From: Chthonomonadales bacterium
GTDB lineage: Bacteria; Armatimonadota; Chthonomonadetes; Chthonomonadales; CAJBBX01
Direction of reading: 5' to 3'
Assembly (NCBI GenBank): GCA_020849275.1
Contig: JADLGO010000067.1
Coordinates: forward strand, 62,001-126,000
Length of the DNA stretch: 64,000 bases
Under the pieces are notes generated by a model. It did no database searches and was not told the DNA's origin. It saw only the letters and a list, made by a program, of their open reading frames with translations. A program made the translations under genes and the position numbers. Of the stretch, positions 1 through 7,869 are shown one piece after another (the first letter of the stretch is position 1; the number at the start of each line of letters is the position of its first letter).

Positions 1-1
1 C

Positions 2-121
2 GTGCGGCGCGACGCCGTGCATACGGCCGGCATGGACGACTTCGGCCGGCCCTCGCCGCGGCTCGTGGAGGCGCTGCTTGCCGTGGCTCGTGCGCTCCAC
101 CCAGGCGCCTTTCGGCGTTGA
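2..121 (+). CDS. Substrate-binding protein of a metal-chelate ABC transporter, C-terminal fragment
   Basis: Only the last 39 codons are in the window; the 5' part lies to the left. The tail contains the run RLVEALLAVARALHPGAF, which resembles the C-terminal helix of cobalamin or siderophore periplasmic binding proteins of the BtuF/FecB type. Its TGA stop overlaps the TTG start of the FecCD permease, as expected for an operon of binding protein, permease and ATPase. No ATPase follows downstream, so it must be elsewhere. The ligand cannot be decided from this fragment. Confidence 0.6.
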   Translation: MRRDAVHTAGMDDFGRPSPRLVEALLAVARALHPGAFRR

Positions 122-1200
122 ACGCCGCGCGCGCCGAGCGCGCCCCACTGCGGAGGCCGGCGCGTCACGTCCCGTGGCCACTGGCCGCCGCGGTCGTGTC
201 GGTGGTGCTCGTCGTTCTCTTGTTGCTCGGAGCCGCCCTCGGTCCGGAGGGCGTCAACGTCCCGGGACGACAGGTGGCCCTGGTGGTCACAAGTCACGTT
301 CCGGGAGTGCGCGCCTGGGTGCGTGGCGTCCCGACGCCGGAGGCGGAAGCCATCGTCTGGCAGGTGCGTCTGCCGCGCGCGGCAAGCGCCGCGCTCGTCG
401 GCGCCCTGCTCGGCATGGCCGGCGTCGCCCTGCAGGGCCTGCTGATGAACCCGCTGGCGGACCCCTACACGGTCGGCGTCTCGTCGGGTGCCGCCGTCGG
501 CGCTGCCCTCGCGGAGGTGACCGGCTTCGCTGCCCTGTGGCTGGGCTTCGGCGGCGTGGGCGTGGCGTTCGCCACCGCGCTTGCGGCGGTCACGCTGGTC
601 TACGCGCTGGCCCGAATCGGCGGCCGCGTGTCGGTGCACACGTTCCTGCTTGCCGGCGTGGTCGTCGGCACCTTCCTGTGGTCACTCATTCCCCTCCTGA
701 TGGTCCTCGCCGATCGCGCCGAGGACCTCCAGCGTGTCTTCTTCTACCTGATCGGCACGCTGCAGGGCGCGGACTGGCTGCGCGTCGGCATGCTGGCGCC
801 GTTCGCCGCCGCCTCCGCGCTGCTGCTAGGCCTGTGGTCCCGCGACCTGAACCTGATGACGCTCGGCGAGGAGACGGCGCTGCACCTGGGCGTGTCGGTG
901 GAGTCCTTCAAGCGAAGGGTGCTGCTCGTCGGGTCGCTGGCCACCGCGGCGGCGGTGTCGGTTGCCGGCATCATCGGTTTCGTGGGTCTGGTGGTGCCCC
1001 ACGTCGCGCGACGGGTCGTGGGGCCCGACCATCGGGCGCTGATGCCCGTGGCGGCCCTGCTTGGCGCGGCCCTGCTCGTCGCTGCCGACATGCTCGTGCG
1101 CGTGTGGCTCAACGACATGCCGGTGGGGGTGGTCACGGCGATCCTTGGCGCGCCGGTCTTCTGCCTGCTGCTGCGACGTGGGCGCGTCGCAGCCTGGTAG
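118..1200 (+). CDS. FecCD/BtuC-family ABC transporter permease
   Basis: A 360-residue inner-membrane permease for import of iron-siderophore, heme or cobalamin. The sequence has many hydrophobic segments and the hallmarks of the family: the stretch around RLPRAASAALVGALLGMAG, the motif PLADPYTVGVSSGAAVGA, and near the C-terminus GIIGFVGLVVPHVARRVVGPD, which forms the coupling region for the ATPase. Length is normal for the family (about 330-360). The start is a TTG at 118 that overlaps the stop of the preceding binding-protein gene, implying translational coupling. The gene ends four bases before the convergent comF stop. The substrate is not resolvable here. Confidence 0.9.
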   Translation: MNAARAERAPLRRPARHVPWPLAAAVVSVVLVVLLLLGAALGPEGVNVPGRQVALVVTSHVPGVRAWVRGVPTPEAEAIVWQVRLPRAASAALVGALLGMAGVALQGLLMNPLADPYTVGVSSGAAVGAALAEVTGFAALWLGFGGVGVAFATALAAVTLVYALARIGGRVSVHTFLLAGVVVGTFLWSLIPLLMVLADRAEDLQRVFFYLIGTLQGADWLRVGMLAPFAAASALLLGLWSRDLNLMTLGEETALHLGVSVESFKRRVLLVGSLATAAAVSVAGIIGFVGLVVPHVARRVVGPDHRALMPVAALLGAALLVAADMLVRVWLNDMPVGVVTAILGAPVFCLLLRRGRVAAW

Positions 1201-1204
1201 GGCG

Positions 1205-1996
1205 CTACCCGCCGCGTGCCGCCGCGGCCACACAGACCGACCGTGCCCCCGCGTTGCTGAGCGCCCGCGCGACCTCGTTCACGGTCGCGCAGGTGGTCAG
1301 AATGTCGTCTACTACCAGCACGCGCCGCCGCGCCACCTCGGTGGGATCACACACGGCGAAAGCGCCGCGCACGTTGGCGGCACGCTCGTCTACGTGCAGT
1401 GAGAACTGCGGGCGGGTGCGGCGCACGCGCCGCACGGCGCGCTCGGAGATTGGCACTTCGAGGGCCCGCGCCAGTGGGCGAGCCAGCAACTCGGATTGGT
1501 TGAACCCGCGCTCCCGCATGCGCGACGGATGCAGGGGCACGGGGACGACCAGATCTGGGCGGACCGCCGCGAAGCCGGAACCGCTCAGGACGCAGGCCAT
1601 GTACTCGCCGAGTGGCGCCCCGAGCGTGTGGAGGCCATCGTATTTCAGGCGCAGGAGAGCGGCACGCAGGGTGCCGGAGAAGTGTCCGGCGGCGCGAGCG
1701 GCGGTGAACAGAAAGGGCGGGGAGGCCCGGCAGGCGGGGCACAGCGCGGCGAGATGGCCCTCGCCGTCGCCCGCCATCGGCATCCCGCAACGCGCGCACA
1801 TCGGCGCGGCGATGTCGGCGAAGGCGGCGCGACACGTGGCGCACAGCGGCGAGTCGCAAGGCTCGAGGCAGACGAGGCATACGGGCGGATAGAGCAGATC
1901 GAGCAAGCCGAGCCCGGCTTCTCGTCCGAGGGCGGAGAGGCGGAGGGCCGCGCCTCGCAATCGGGCTCCGCCGTTGCCTGCCTCCGCGGCGCCCAT
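1205..1996 (-). CDS. comF: ComF-family phosphoribosyltransferase-like protein
   Basis: A 263-residue ComF homologue. Members of this family are linked to DNA uptake in competent bacteria or occur in housekeeping contexts, and have a type I phosphoribosyltransferase fold. An N-terminal zinc ribbon is visible as pairs of CxxC (CLVC, CATC, CARC, CPAC). The C-terminal PRPP-loop motif reads RVLVVDDILTTCATVNE, and the MRERGFNQSELLA segment is typical. The ATG start overlaps the E2 stop (ATGA on the minus strand), so it is probably co-transcribed with the dehydrogenase genes although the functions look unrelated. Confidence 0.9.
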   Translation of the reverse strand: MGAAEAGNGGARLRGAALRLSALGREAGLGLLDLLYPPVCLVCLEPCDSPLCATCRAAFADIAAPMCARCGMPMAGDGEGHLAALCPACRASPPFLFTAARAAGHFSGTLRAALLRLKYDGLHTLGAPLGEYMACVLSGSGFAAVRPDLVVPVPLHPSRMRERGFNQSELLARPLARALEVPISERAVRRVRRTRPQFSLHVDERAANVRGAFAVCDPTEVARRRVLVVDDILTTCATVNEVARALSNAGARSVCVAAAARGG

Positions 1997-3222
1997 CAGC
2001 CCGCCAGGGACGCCAGCGTGTCGGGTAGCGCCGCCACCAGTCGCCGAAGCTCCTCCAGGTAGCGGGCAGCTCCCGCGCCGTTCAGCACGCGGTGGTCGAA
2101 CGTGAAGGCCGCGAGCGCCACGCGCCGCCAGGCGACCCCGCCGTCGGGCGCCCGTTGGGGCTCCTCGAACGGGGCGCCGATGAAGAGCGTCCCCACTGCG
2201 GGCGCGGCGATCACCGGGATGCCGCGCCGCACCACCGACCCGGAGAGGCTGGACACGCTGATCTGCATGGCCTCCGACGCTTGGTCCTCGCCAGCGCGAG
2301 CGCGGCGCACTGCGGCCTCGGCAACCTGACGGAACGCGTCGACCTCCAGCGTGTCGGCGGCGGGCACGCGCGCCAGCACGAGCTCGTCGCCCGGGCGCGC
2401 CACGGCGATCCCAAGGTGCAGGCGCCGATAGCGGCGCAGGGTGTCCTCACGTGTGTAGGCACAGTAGAGGGCCGGCTGCGCGCGTGCCGCCCGCGCCGCA
2501 CACCAGGCCACGAGCAGGAGCGGAGTCGGGGCCCCGGTCCCGGTACGGCGGGCATGAGCTTTGTAGAGCGCCCGCGCCGCGTCGACGGCGCTCCAATCGA
2601 GCGGCTCCTCGATGGTGGCGGGCACAACCCCGCGCGCGCTCCGCTCCAGGCGGTAGACGAGCGTACGCTGGCGGCTCGGCAACGGCTCGTCCGCGTAGGC
2701 CTCCATTCCGTCGTCGGCGCCAGCGCCTTCCATCGCGGCGCGCGCCGCCATGTGGCTCCGCACGTCCTCCGGCGTCACCTTGCGGCCCGTGCGCGCCGCG
2801 ATCTCCAGGAGCGTCTCGGGCGCGACGCCGTGGTCCCGGGCGTAGGCCCTCGCGCGAGGAGAGGCGATGGCGTTGCGCGGGCCGTCGGTCAGAGTGGCGG
2901 CCGCCGGCGCCGAGGTCGCGAGCGGTGCGTCCGGTTCGGCAGGCTCGGCGGATGCGGCCCGCGAAGCGGCCGCCGGAACCAGTTCGGTGGCCACGCGGCC
3001 GACGAGCGCGCCAATCGGCAGGACGTCGTCCTCGGCCGCCGCCCACCTCTCGAGGCGCCCGTCCACCGGCGACGGGATCTCAAGGGCAGCCTTGTCCGTC
3101 TCGATCTCGTAGACCGCCTCGTCACGCGCGACCGGGTCGCCAGGCTCCTTCAGGAAGCGCAGCACGCGCGCTTCCTGAAGCCCCTCCCCCATCTGCGGTA
3201 TCCTCAGCTCGAACGACTCCAT
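1996..3222 (-). CDS. 2-oxoacid dehydrogenase E2, dihydrolipoyl acyltransferase
   Basis: Core acyltransferase of a 2-oxoacid dehydrogenase complex, 408 residues. Order of domains: lipoyl domain (1-78) with acceptor Lys44 in ETDKAAL; Ala/Pro linker; peripheral-subunit-binding domain (about 120-157); catalytic domain (about 180-408). The start chosen is ATG 3222, preceded by GAGGGG and beginning directly at the lipoyl fold; an upstream open extension has no such support. The catalytic motif normally HxxxDG reads HRVLNG (His377, Asn381), so the usual Asp is Asn. It lies 19 nt after the E1 gene. Substrate (pyruvate, branched-chain or other) cannot be read from the sequence. Confidence 0.9.
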   Translation of the reverse strand: MESFELRIPQMGEGLQEARVLRFLKEPGDPVARDEAVYEIETDKAALEIPSPVDGRLERWAAAEDDVLPIGALVGRVATELVPAAASRAASAEPAEPDAPLATSAPAAATLTDGPRNAIASPRARAYARDHGVAPETLLEIAARTGRKVTPEDVRSHMAARAAMEGAGADDGMEAYADEPLPSRQRTLVYRLERSARGVVPATIEEPLDWSAVDAARALYKAHARRTGTGAPTPLLLVAWCAARAARAQPALYCAYTREDTLRRYRRLHLGIAVARPGDELVLARVPAADTLEVDAFRQVAEAAVRRARAGEDQASEAMQISVSSLSGSVVRRGIPVIAAPAVGTLFIGAPFEEPQRAPDGGVAWRRVALAAFTFDHRVLNGAGAARYLEELRRLVAALPDTLASLAG

Positions 3223-3241
3223 CCGCCCCTCGCCGCCGTCG

Positions 3242-5227
3242 TCAGCACATCGCCGCGCGAACTGCCTCCAGGACGCCGTCCACATCCGGCAGCACCGCGT
3301 ACTCCAGGTCCGGGCAGTATGGCACGTGCACGTCCTTCCGCGCGACAAGCCGAGGTCCCGAGAGAAACGTATCCCATGAGGTGCTCCGGCTCGTTAGCTC
3401 GCCCACGATCGCTTGCCCGAAGCTGCCCGTCCGCGAGTCCTCATCCACCACCACCAGCCGCCCCGTCTTCCGCAGGGAGCGCTCGAGACCGTCCCAGTCG
3501 CACGGGTTGAGCCAGCGCAGGTCGATCACCTCCGCCGACATGCCCTCGGCGGCGGCTCGCTCCGCCGCTTCCTCGGCCACCTCGACACAGTTGCCCCAGG
3601 CCGCCACCGTGACGTCGACCCCCTCGCGCCGCACGACCGCCTGGCCGACGGGCACCGTCGGACACGCCGGCGCGTCCACCCGCTTGCGGAACACGTGTTT
3701 GGGCACCAGGATGAGCGTCGGGTTCTCGCCGCGCATCGCCGACCACAGCATGCCGGCGGCATCGCCGGGCGTCGACGGCACGCCGACCTGGAGGCCCGGA
3801 ATGTGCGTCCAGAGGCCATCGCCGGTCTGGCTGTGCCATGGGCCGCCGGCGGGCAGATAGGCCCCCGCCGGAGCGATGAAGGTGGCCGGGCAGGCCCAGT
3901 CCCCGCATGTCCGCCAGCGCAGGGAGGCGACCTGATTGAGGATCTGGCTCATCGCCGGCGCGGCGAAGTCGATGAACTGGAACTCGAACACGGGTCGGAG
4001 CCCGGCGGCTGCCATGCCGACCGCGATGCCCGCGATCGTCGCCTCGGCGAGCGGCGAGTTCATCACACGGCCCGGGAACTCCCGGCTGAGGCCACGCGTC
4101 AGGCCGAACACGCCACCCTTCGGGTCCTCGATGTCCTCTCCGAACAGGACGACGCGCGGATCGGCGGCCAGCCCGGCGCGCAAGGTCTCGTTGAGCACGG
4201 CCACCATCGTCGTTCCGGTGGCGGCGGCAACGGGGGGCGGTTCGGGCGCTGGCTCCGGCGCATAGAGCCATTCGGCGACCTCGCCAGCATCGGGGCGCTC
4301 CGCCCGCTCCGCCCGCGCGTAGGCCTCCTCCACCTCGGCGGCCACGTCCTCCTGGAGGCGCTCCCACGCCGCGGCGTCTAGCTCGCCGCGCTCGCGCAAC
4401 TTCGCGGCGGTCCGCGCGATAGGGTCGCGCTCCCGCATGGCCGCGATCTCCTCGGCCGTGCGGTACACCCGGTGATCGTCCGAGCTCGTATGAGAGCACA
4501 GGCGGTCGAGGTCACACCACAGTACGGTGGGCCCCCTGCTGTCGCGAGCCCGGCCGACGGCGGCCGCGGCGGCCGCATGGACGCGACGCGGCTCTCGCCC
4601 GTTCACTCGCACCACTCCCTCCACCGCCAGGATACCCAGCCGATAGGGGTTGTGCGGCTCCGTGCGCGTGCTGATGCCGAGCCCGTTGTCCTCCACCACG
4701 AACACGACGGGCAGGCGCTCCTGAACGGCGAGAGCGAGCGCCTCGTAGTACTCGCCCTGGCGCAGTGCCGCATCGCCCACGGTGCAGACCACCACGGAGT
4801 CGCCGCCCTGCCGGCGGATCGCCATCGCCGCGCCGGCTGCGGGGAGGCACTGCGAGGCGATCGGCGTGGCCACAGAGAAGATGCGAAGGCGTCCGCAACT
4901 GAAGTGGCATGGCATCTGCCGGCCACCGCTGCTCGACTCGCGGGCCGCGAAGAAGTCGAGCGCCATCTCGTAGGGCGAGAGCCCGCGGGCCAGACAGAGC
5001 GCCCGATCGCGGTAGTACGGGAAGAGCCAGTCGTCGGGCCGCAGCACGTTGGCGATGCTGGCCAGGCCCTCGTGACCCGACCCCCCCACATGGAACCAGC
5101 CCCGGCTCTGGCGCACGAGCAGCCCCTCGCGGCGATCGCACTCGCGCGCGACGGCCATCACGCGGAGCAGGCGGAGGTCGGAGATCGGCTCCGTGGCGGA
5201 CGCATGGGATTCGATGAGGTTCGGCAT
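3242..5227 (-). CDS. 2-oxoacid dehydrogenase E1, fused alpha and beta subunits
   Basis: A 661-residue thiamine-diphosphate enzyme that decarboxylates a 2-oxoacid and acylates the lipoyl group of E2. Residues 1 to about 345 are E1-alpha with the ThDP/Mg region GDAALRQGEYYEALALAV, ending in EDNG (151-182). Canonical proteins have GDG and NN where this has GDA and DN. A Pro/Ala-rich linker (about 340-356) joins it to E1-beta (about 357-661), with LFGEDIEDPKGGVFGLTRGL and FEFQFIDFAAPAMSQI. Fused E1 forms are known in branched-chain-type complexes. No E3 gene is nearby. A GC-rich hairpin just upstream may separate it from the small acidic protein gene. Confidence 0.9.
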   Translation of the reverse strand: MPNLIESHASATEPISDLRLLRVMAVARECDRREGLLVRQSRGWFHVGGSGHEGLASIANVLRPDDWLFPYYRDRALCLARGLSPYEMALDFFAARESSSGGRQMPCHFSCGRLRIFSVATPIASQCLPAAGAAMAIRRQGGDSVVVCTVGDAALRQGEYYEALALAVQERLPVVFVVEDNGLGISTRTEPHNPYRLGILAVEGVVRVNGREPRRVHAAAAAAVGRARDSRGPTVLWCDLDRLCSHTSSDDHRVYRTAEEIAAMRERDPIARTAAKLRERGELDAAAWERLQEDVAAEVEEAYARAERAERPDAGEVAEWLYAPEPAPEPPPVAAATGTTMVAVLNETLRAGLAADPRVVLFGEDIEDPKGGVFGLTRGLSREFPGRVMNSPLAEATIAGIAVGMAAAGLRPVFEFQFIDFAAPAMSQILNQVASLRWRTCGDWACPATFIAPAGAYLPAGGPWHSQTGDGLWTHIPGLQVGVPSTPGDAAGMLWSAMRGENPTLILVPKHVFRKRVDAPACPTVPVGQAVVRREGVDVTVAAWGNCVEVAEEAAERAAAEGMSAEVIDLRWLNPCDWDGLERSLRKTGRLVVVDEDSRTGSFGQAIVGELTSRSTSWDTFLSGPRLVARKDVHVPYCPDLEYAVLPDVDGVLEAVRAAMC

Positions 5228-5251
5228 ATGACCTGCGGTTCCTGCGTCGCG

Positions 5252-5280
5252 GCGCGCCGGGCGTCAGCCGCCCGGCGCGC
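5252..5280. terminator. GC-rich hairpin between two minus-strand genes
   Basis: Perfect 12-bp stem (GCGCGCCGGGCG with its complement) and a 5-base loop, lying 24 bases past the stop of the small acidic protein and 25 bases before the E1 start. There is no T-run, so it is only terminator-like; it could attenuate read-through into the dehydrogenase genes. Confidence 0.5.
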
Positions 5281-5303
5281 GGCATGATGCGACCCTGCTG
5301 GGG

Positions 5304-5660
5304 CTAAGAGACCTCTTCCTCGTCCCACTCGTCGAGGTTCCAGTTCTCGACCCAGTCCTCCATCGCGTACTCGGCCAGGACGCGGAACGCCAGGTCTCGC
5401 CGCTCGGCAGGCTGGTTGAGCGCGGTGTCGGCGGCTAGCGCGATAAGGCTGGACAGGTCACCCTGATCATCGTCGTTGAGCTCATTGGTGCCGTTGCGCA
5501 CCCAGTCCTTCAGCACGCCTCGGAGCGTCTGCTCGTAGGCGAGCTCGTGCCACTCGGGCGGGACGTGGGCGGGCAGGCCGTCGGCGACGGCCGCGGCGAT
5601 GCGAGCGGCCCCGCCAAGGGCCTGGACGTCCTCTTCGGATACGTTACCGTAGACGGGCAT
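5304..5660 (-). CDS. Small acidic protein of unknown function
   Basis: A 118-residue protein I do not recognise. It is rich in Asp/Glu, with an acidic C-terminal end (WNLDEWDEEEVS) and several Trp residues (DWVRNG, EDWVENW). No signal peptide or membrane segment is visible. Its ATG start overlaps the TGA stop of the preceding radical SAM gene (ATGA on the minus strand), so the two are likely translationally coupled; this is the main evidence that it is real. An in-frame extension upstream exists but has no ribosome-binding site and would lie inside the radical SAM gene. Confidence 0.75.
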   Translation of the reverse strand: MPVYGNVSEEDVQALGGAARIAAAVADGLPAHVPPEWHELAYEQTLRGVLKDWVRNGTNELNDDDQGDLSSLIALAADTALNQPAERRDLAFRVLAEYAMEDWVENWNLDEWDEEEVS

Positions 5661-7558
5661 CAGTGGAATCCTCCTCCACGCGCGTCGGCGGCGCCGACGG
5701 CGGCCACGGGAGCGGCGGCGCGTCGCGGCCGCCGCTCGAGAACGTAACGCTCGCACGCCTGGCACATGGTGCATGGCGCGTAGTGGCAGTCCGCGGTCCC
5801 CTCGCCGCGCCGGGCCCGCTTGTCCTCCGCTCTCAGGTAGCCCTTGCTCACACCGCAGTCGATGTGGTCCCAGGGGAGTGGCTCGGCGTAGTAACGATCG
5901 CGGTTCGCGACCCGCGCCGGGTCGACGCCGGCGAGATCGAGCGCGCGCTCCCACGCGTCGTAACGGAGTTGGTCGTCCCACGCATCGAAACGGCAGCCGA
6001 GACGCCACGCGTGCCAGACGACCCCGGCCACCCGGCGGTCACCGAGGGCAAGAACGCCCTCGACGCGCGTAGCGCGCGGGTCATGCCAGCGGAGCTCCAC
6101 GCCGCGATCCGTCACGGCGCGCGCCAACAGCGCCTGCTTGCGGCGCACCTCGTCGATGGTGGCCTGCCCGTGCCACTGAAACGGCGTGTGCGGCTTCGGG
6201 ACGAATGAGGAGACGCCCACCCCCACCGCCGGCTTGCGAACCCCCATGCGCCGTGCCAGGCGCGCCACGCGCATCGCCAGGTCCGCTATGGCCGTCACGT
6301 CCTCGTCGGTCTCCGTGGGTAGCCCGATCATGAAGTAGAGCTTGATGCGCCTCCAACCGGCGGCGAAGGCGGCCTCGGCGGCCGCGAACAGGTCCTCCTC
6401 GGTCACGCCCTTGTTGATCACATCGCGGAGGCGCTGCGTGCCGGCCTCCGGCGCGAACGTGAGGCCACTCTTGCGCACCGTCTGGACACGCTGAGCGAGC
6501 TCGACGCAGTCGCGGTCGGCCCGCAGCGACGGGAGCGACACCCCAACGCGCTCGCCGGCATGGCGCTCCGTGAGCGCGCCCACGAGTTCCTCCACGCGGC
6601 TATGGTCCGATGTGGAGAGCGAGACGAGCGACACCTCGTCATGGCCGGTGGCGCGCAGAAGCGCCTCGGCCTGGCGCAGCAGAACCTCGGGCGACTTCTC
6701 ACGCACCGGGCGAGTCACCATGCCGGCCTGACAGAACCTACAGCCGCGGGTGCAGCCGCGCATCACCTCGAGCGCCACGCGGTCGTGCACCACGTCGAGG
6801 AACGGAACGATGGGCGCGTCGGGAAACGGTAGGGCGTCGACATCCTCCACCACGCGGCGCGTTACGCGTTCCGGAACACCGGGGCCGTCGGGTACGGGAC
6901 GAACGCCGCCAGAGCCGGTCGGCTCGGAACGGTACAGCGCTGGCACATACACACCCGACACGCGCGCCATGCGCCGCAGCAGCGCCTCTCGCGGCGCTTC
7001 GCGCGCCTCCGCGTAGGCGTTCAGGATCTCGACAACCACGTCCTCGCCCTCGCCCACCACGAACAGGTCAAAGAACGGCGCGAGCGGTTCCGGGTTGAAC
7101 GCGCAGTGGCCCCCTCCCACGACGAGTGGGAAGCCGCCGCGCGCGCGGTCGGCCGCACGCACCGGCACGCCGGCGAGGTCGAGCATGTTCAGGACGTTCG
7201 TGTAGCCGAGTTCCGTGGCAAGCGAGAAGCCAAGGAAGTCAAAGTCGCGCACCGGCCGGCGGGTTTCCAGCGTGAATAGCGGCACGGCGGCGGCCCGCAT
7301 GGCGGCCTCCATGTCCGGCCACGGCGCAAACACCCGCTCAGCGACGCACGCGGGCCGGCTGTTGACGACGTGATAGAGAATCGAGACGGCAAGATTGCTC
7401 ATCGCGATCTCGTACGCGTCGGGAAACGCGACGGCGAACGAGATCACGCAGTGGGAATGGTCTTTGACCACTGCGTTGAGCTCGCCGCCCGCGTACCGGG
7501 CCGGCTTGAGGACCGCGGGAAGGATCCTCTCCAGGCGATCGCCTATGAACGCGGTCAC
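5660..7558 (-). CDS. TIGR03960-type radical SAM protein
   Basis: A 632-residue radical SAM protein with a degenerate B12-binding-type N-terminal domain. It opens with ERILPAVLKPARYAGGELNA, the typical start of the TIGR03960 family. The [4Fe-4S] cluster motif CxxxCxxC reads CTRGCRFC, in RGCTRGCRFCQAGM. A second Cys cluster near the C-terminus reads CHYAPCTMCQAC. The start is GTG 7558: the family's N-terminus begins here and a strong minus-strand promoter (7593-7621) lies just upstream, so the longer open frame is untranslated. In many genomes this family sits next to a DUF2344 protein and ribonuclease G; here it is followed by a small acidic protein instead. The reaction is unknown. Confidence 0.88.
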   Translation of the reverse strand: MTAFIGDRLERILPAVLKPARYAGGELNAVVKDHSHCVISFAVAFPDAYEIAMSNLAVSILYHVVNSRPACVAERVFAPWPDMEAAMRAAAVPLFTLETRRPVRDFDFLGFSLATELGYTNVLNMLDLAGVPVRAADRARGGFPLVVGGGHCAFNPEPLAPFFDLFVVGEGEDVVVEILNAYAEAREAPREALLRRMARVSGVYVPALYRSEPTGSGGVRPVPDGPGVPERVTRRVVEDVDALPFPDAPIVPFLDVVHDRVALEVMRGCTRGCRFCQAGMVTRPVREKSPEVLLRQAEALLRATGHDEVSLVSLSTSDHSRVEELVGALTERHAGERVGVSLPSLRADRDCVELAQRVQTVRKSGLTFAPEAGTQRLRDVINKGVTEEDLFAAAEAAFAAGWRRIKLYFMIGLPTETDEDVTAIADLAMRVARLARRMGVRKPAVGVGVSSFVPKPHTPFQWHGQATIDEVRRKQALLARAVTDRGVELRWHDPRATRVEGVLALGDRRVAGVVWHAWRLGCRFDAWDDQLRYDAWERALDLAGVDPARVANRDRYYAEPLPWDHIDCGVSKGYLRAEDKRARRGEGTADCHYAPCTMCQACERYVLERRPRRAAAPVAAVGAADARGGGFH

Positions 7559-7592
7559 GAGCGGGGTCGCACTCCCATCGGGTCGATGCCGG

Positions 7593-7621
7593 AGTATAGC
7601 ATGCGTGACAGGGCGAGTCAA
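7593..7621 (-). promoter_or_regulatory. Sigma-70 promoter of the radical SAM gene
   Basis: On the minus strand: -35 TTGACT (7621-7616), a 17-base spacer, -10 TATACT (7598-7593). Each box matches the consensus at five of six positions. The predicted start of transcription is near 7586, just before the GTG at 7558, which also supports that start codon. Confidence 0.65.
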
Positions 7622-7688
7622 ACCGAGGGCCGGCGGGCCGGAGCGTTCCTGGTCGGCATGGCGGGCGCGGCGCGCCGTCGCGTTCTCG

Positions 7689-7717
7689 TTGACGATGCCT
7701 GGCGCCCGTGCCATAAT
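7689..7717 (+). promoter_or_regulatory. Sigma-70 promoter of the mutS2 cluster
   Basis: -35 TTGACG (7689-7694), 17-base spacer, -10 CATAAT (7712-7717); both boxes five of six to consensus. Predicted transcription start is near 7724, leaving a leader of about 146 nt to the mutS2 ATG. Confidence 0.6.
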
Positions 7718-7869
7718 GGAACCCGGAATGGTCGCAGTGCCGGTGTGGTGTCTTCGCGTTCGCTTCCCAGGGCCCTGCGTCGACACGAGCCGCCGCGCGG
7801 CGGAACCGGGGGCGCGAGGGAAGCCGCGGATACGCTCGCGGCCTGCGCGGAGGCCCAGGCGCGATCGCG

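Larger units (their letters stand above)
7559..7869. other. Divergent intergenic region, radical SAM gene and mutS2
   Basis: A 311-bp gap between divergently transcribed genes. It holds a good sigma-70 promoter on each strand (7593-7621 minus, 7689-7717 plus), which read outward and do not overlap. I see no coding signal. The mutS2 leader would be about 146 nt and the radical SAM leader about 28 nt. Confidence 0.7.
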
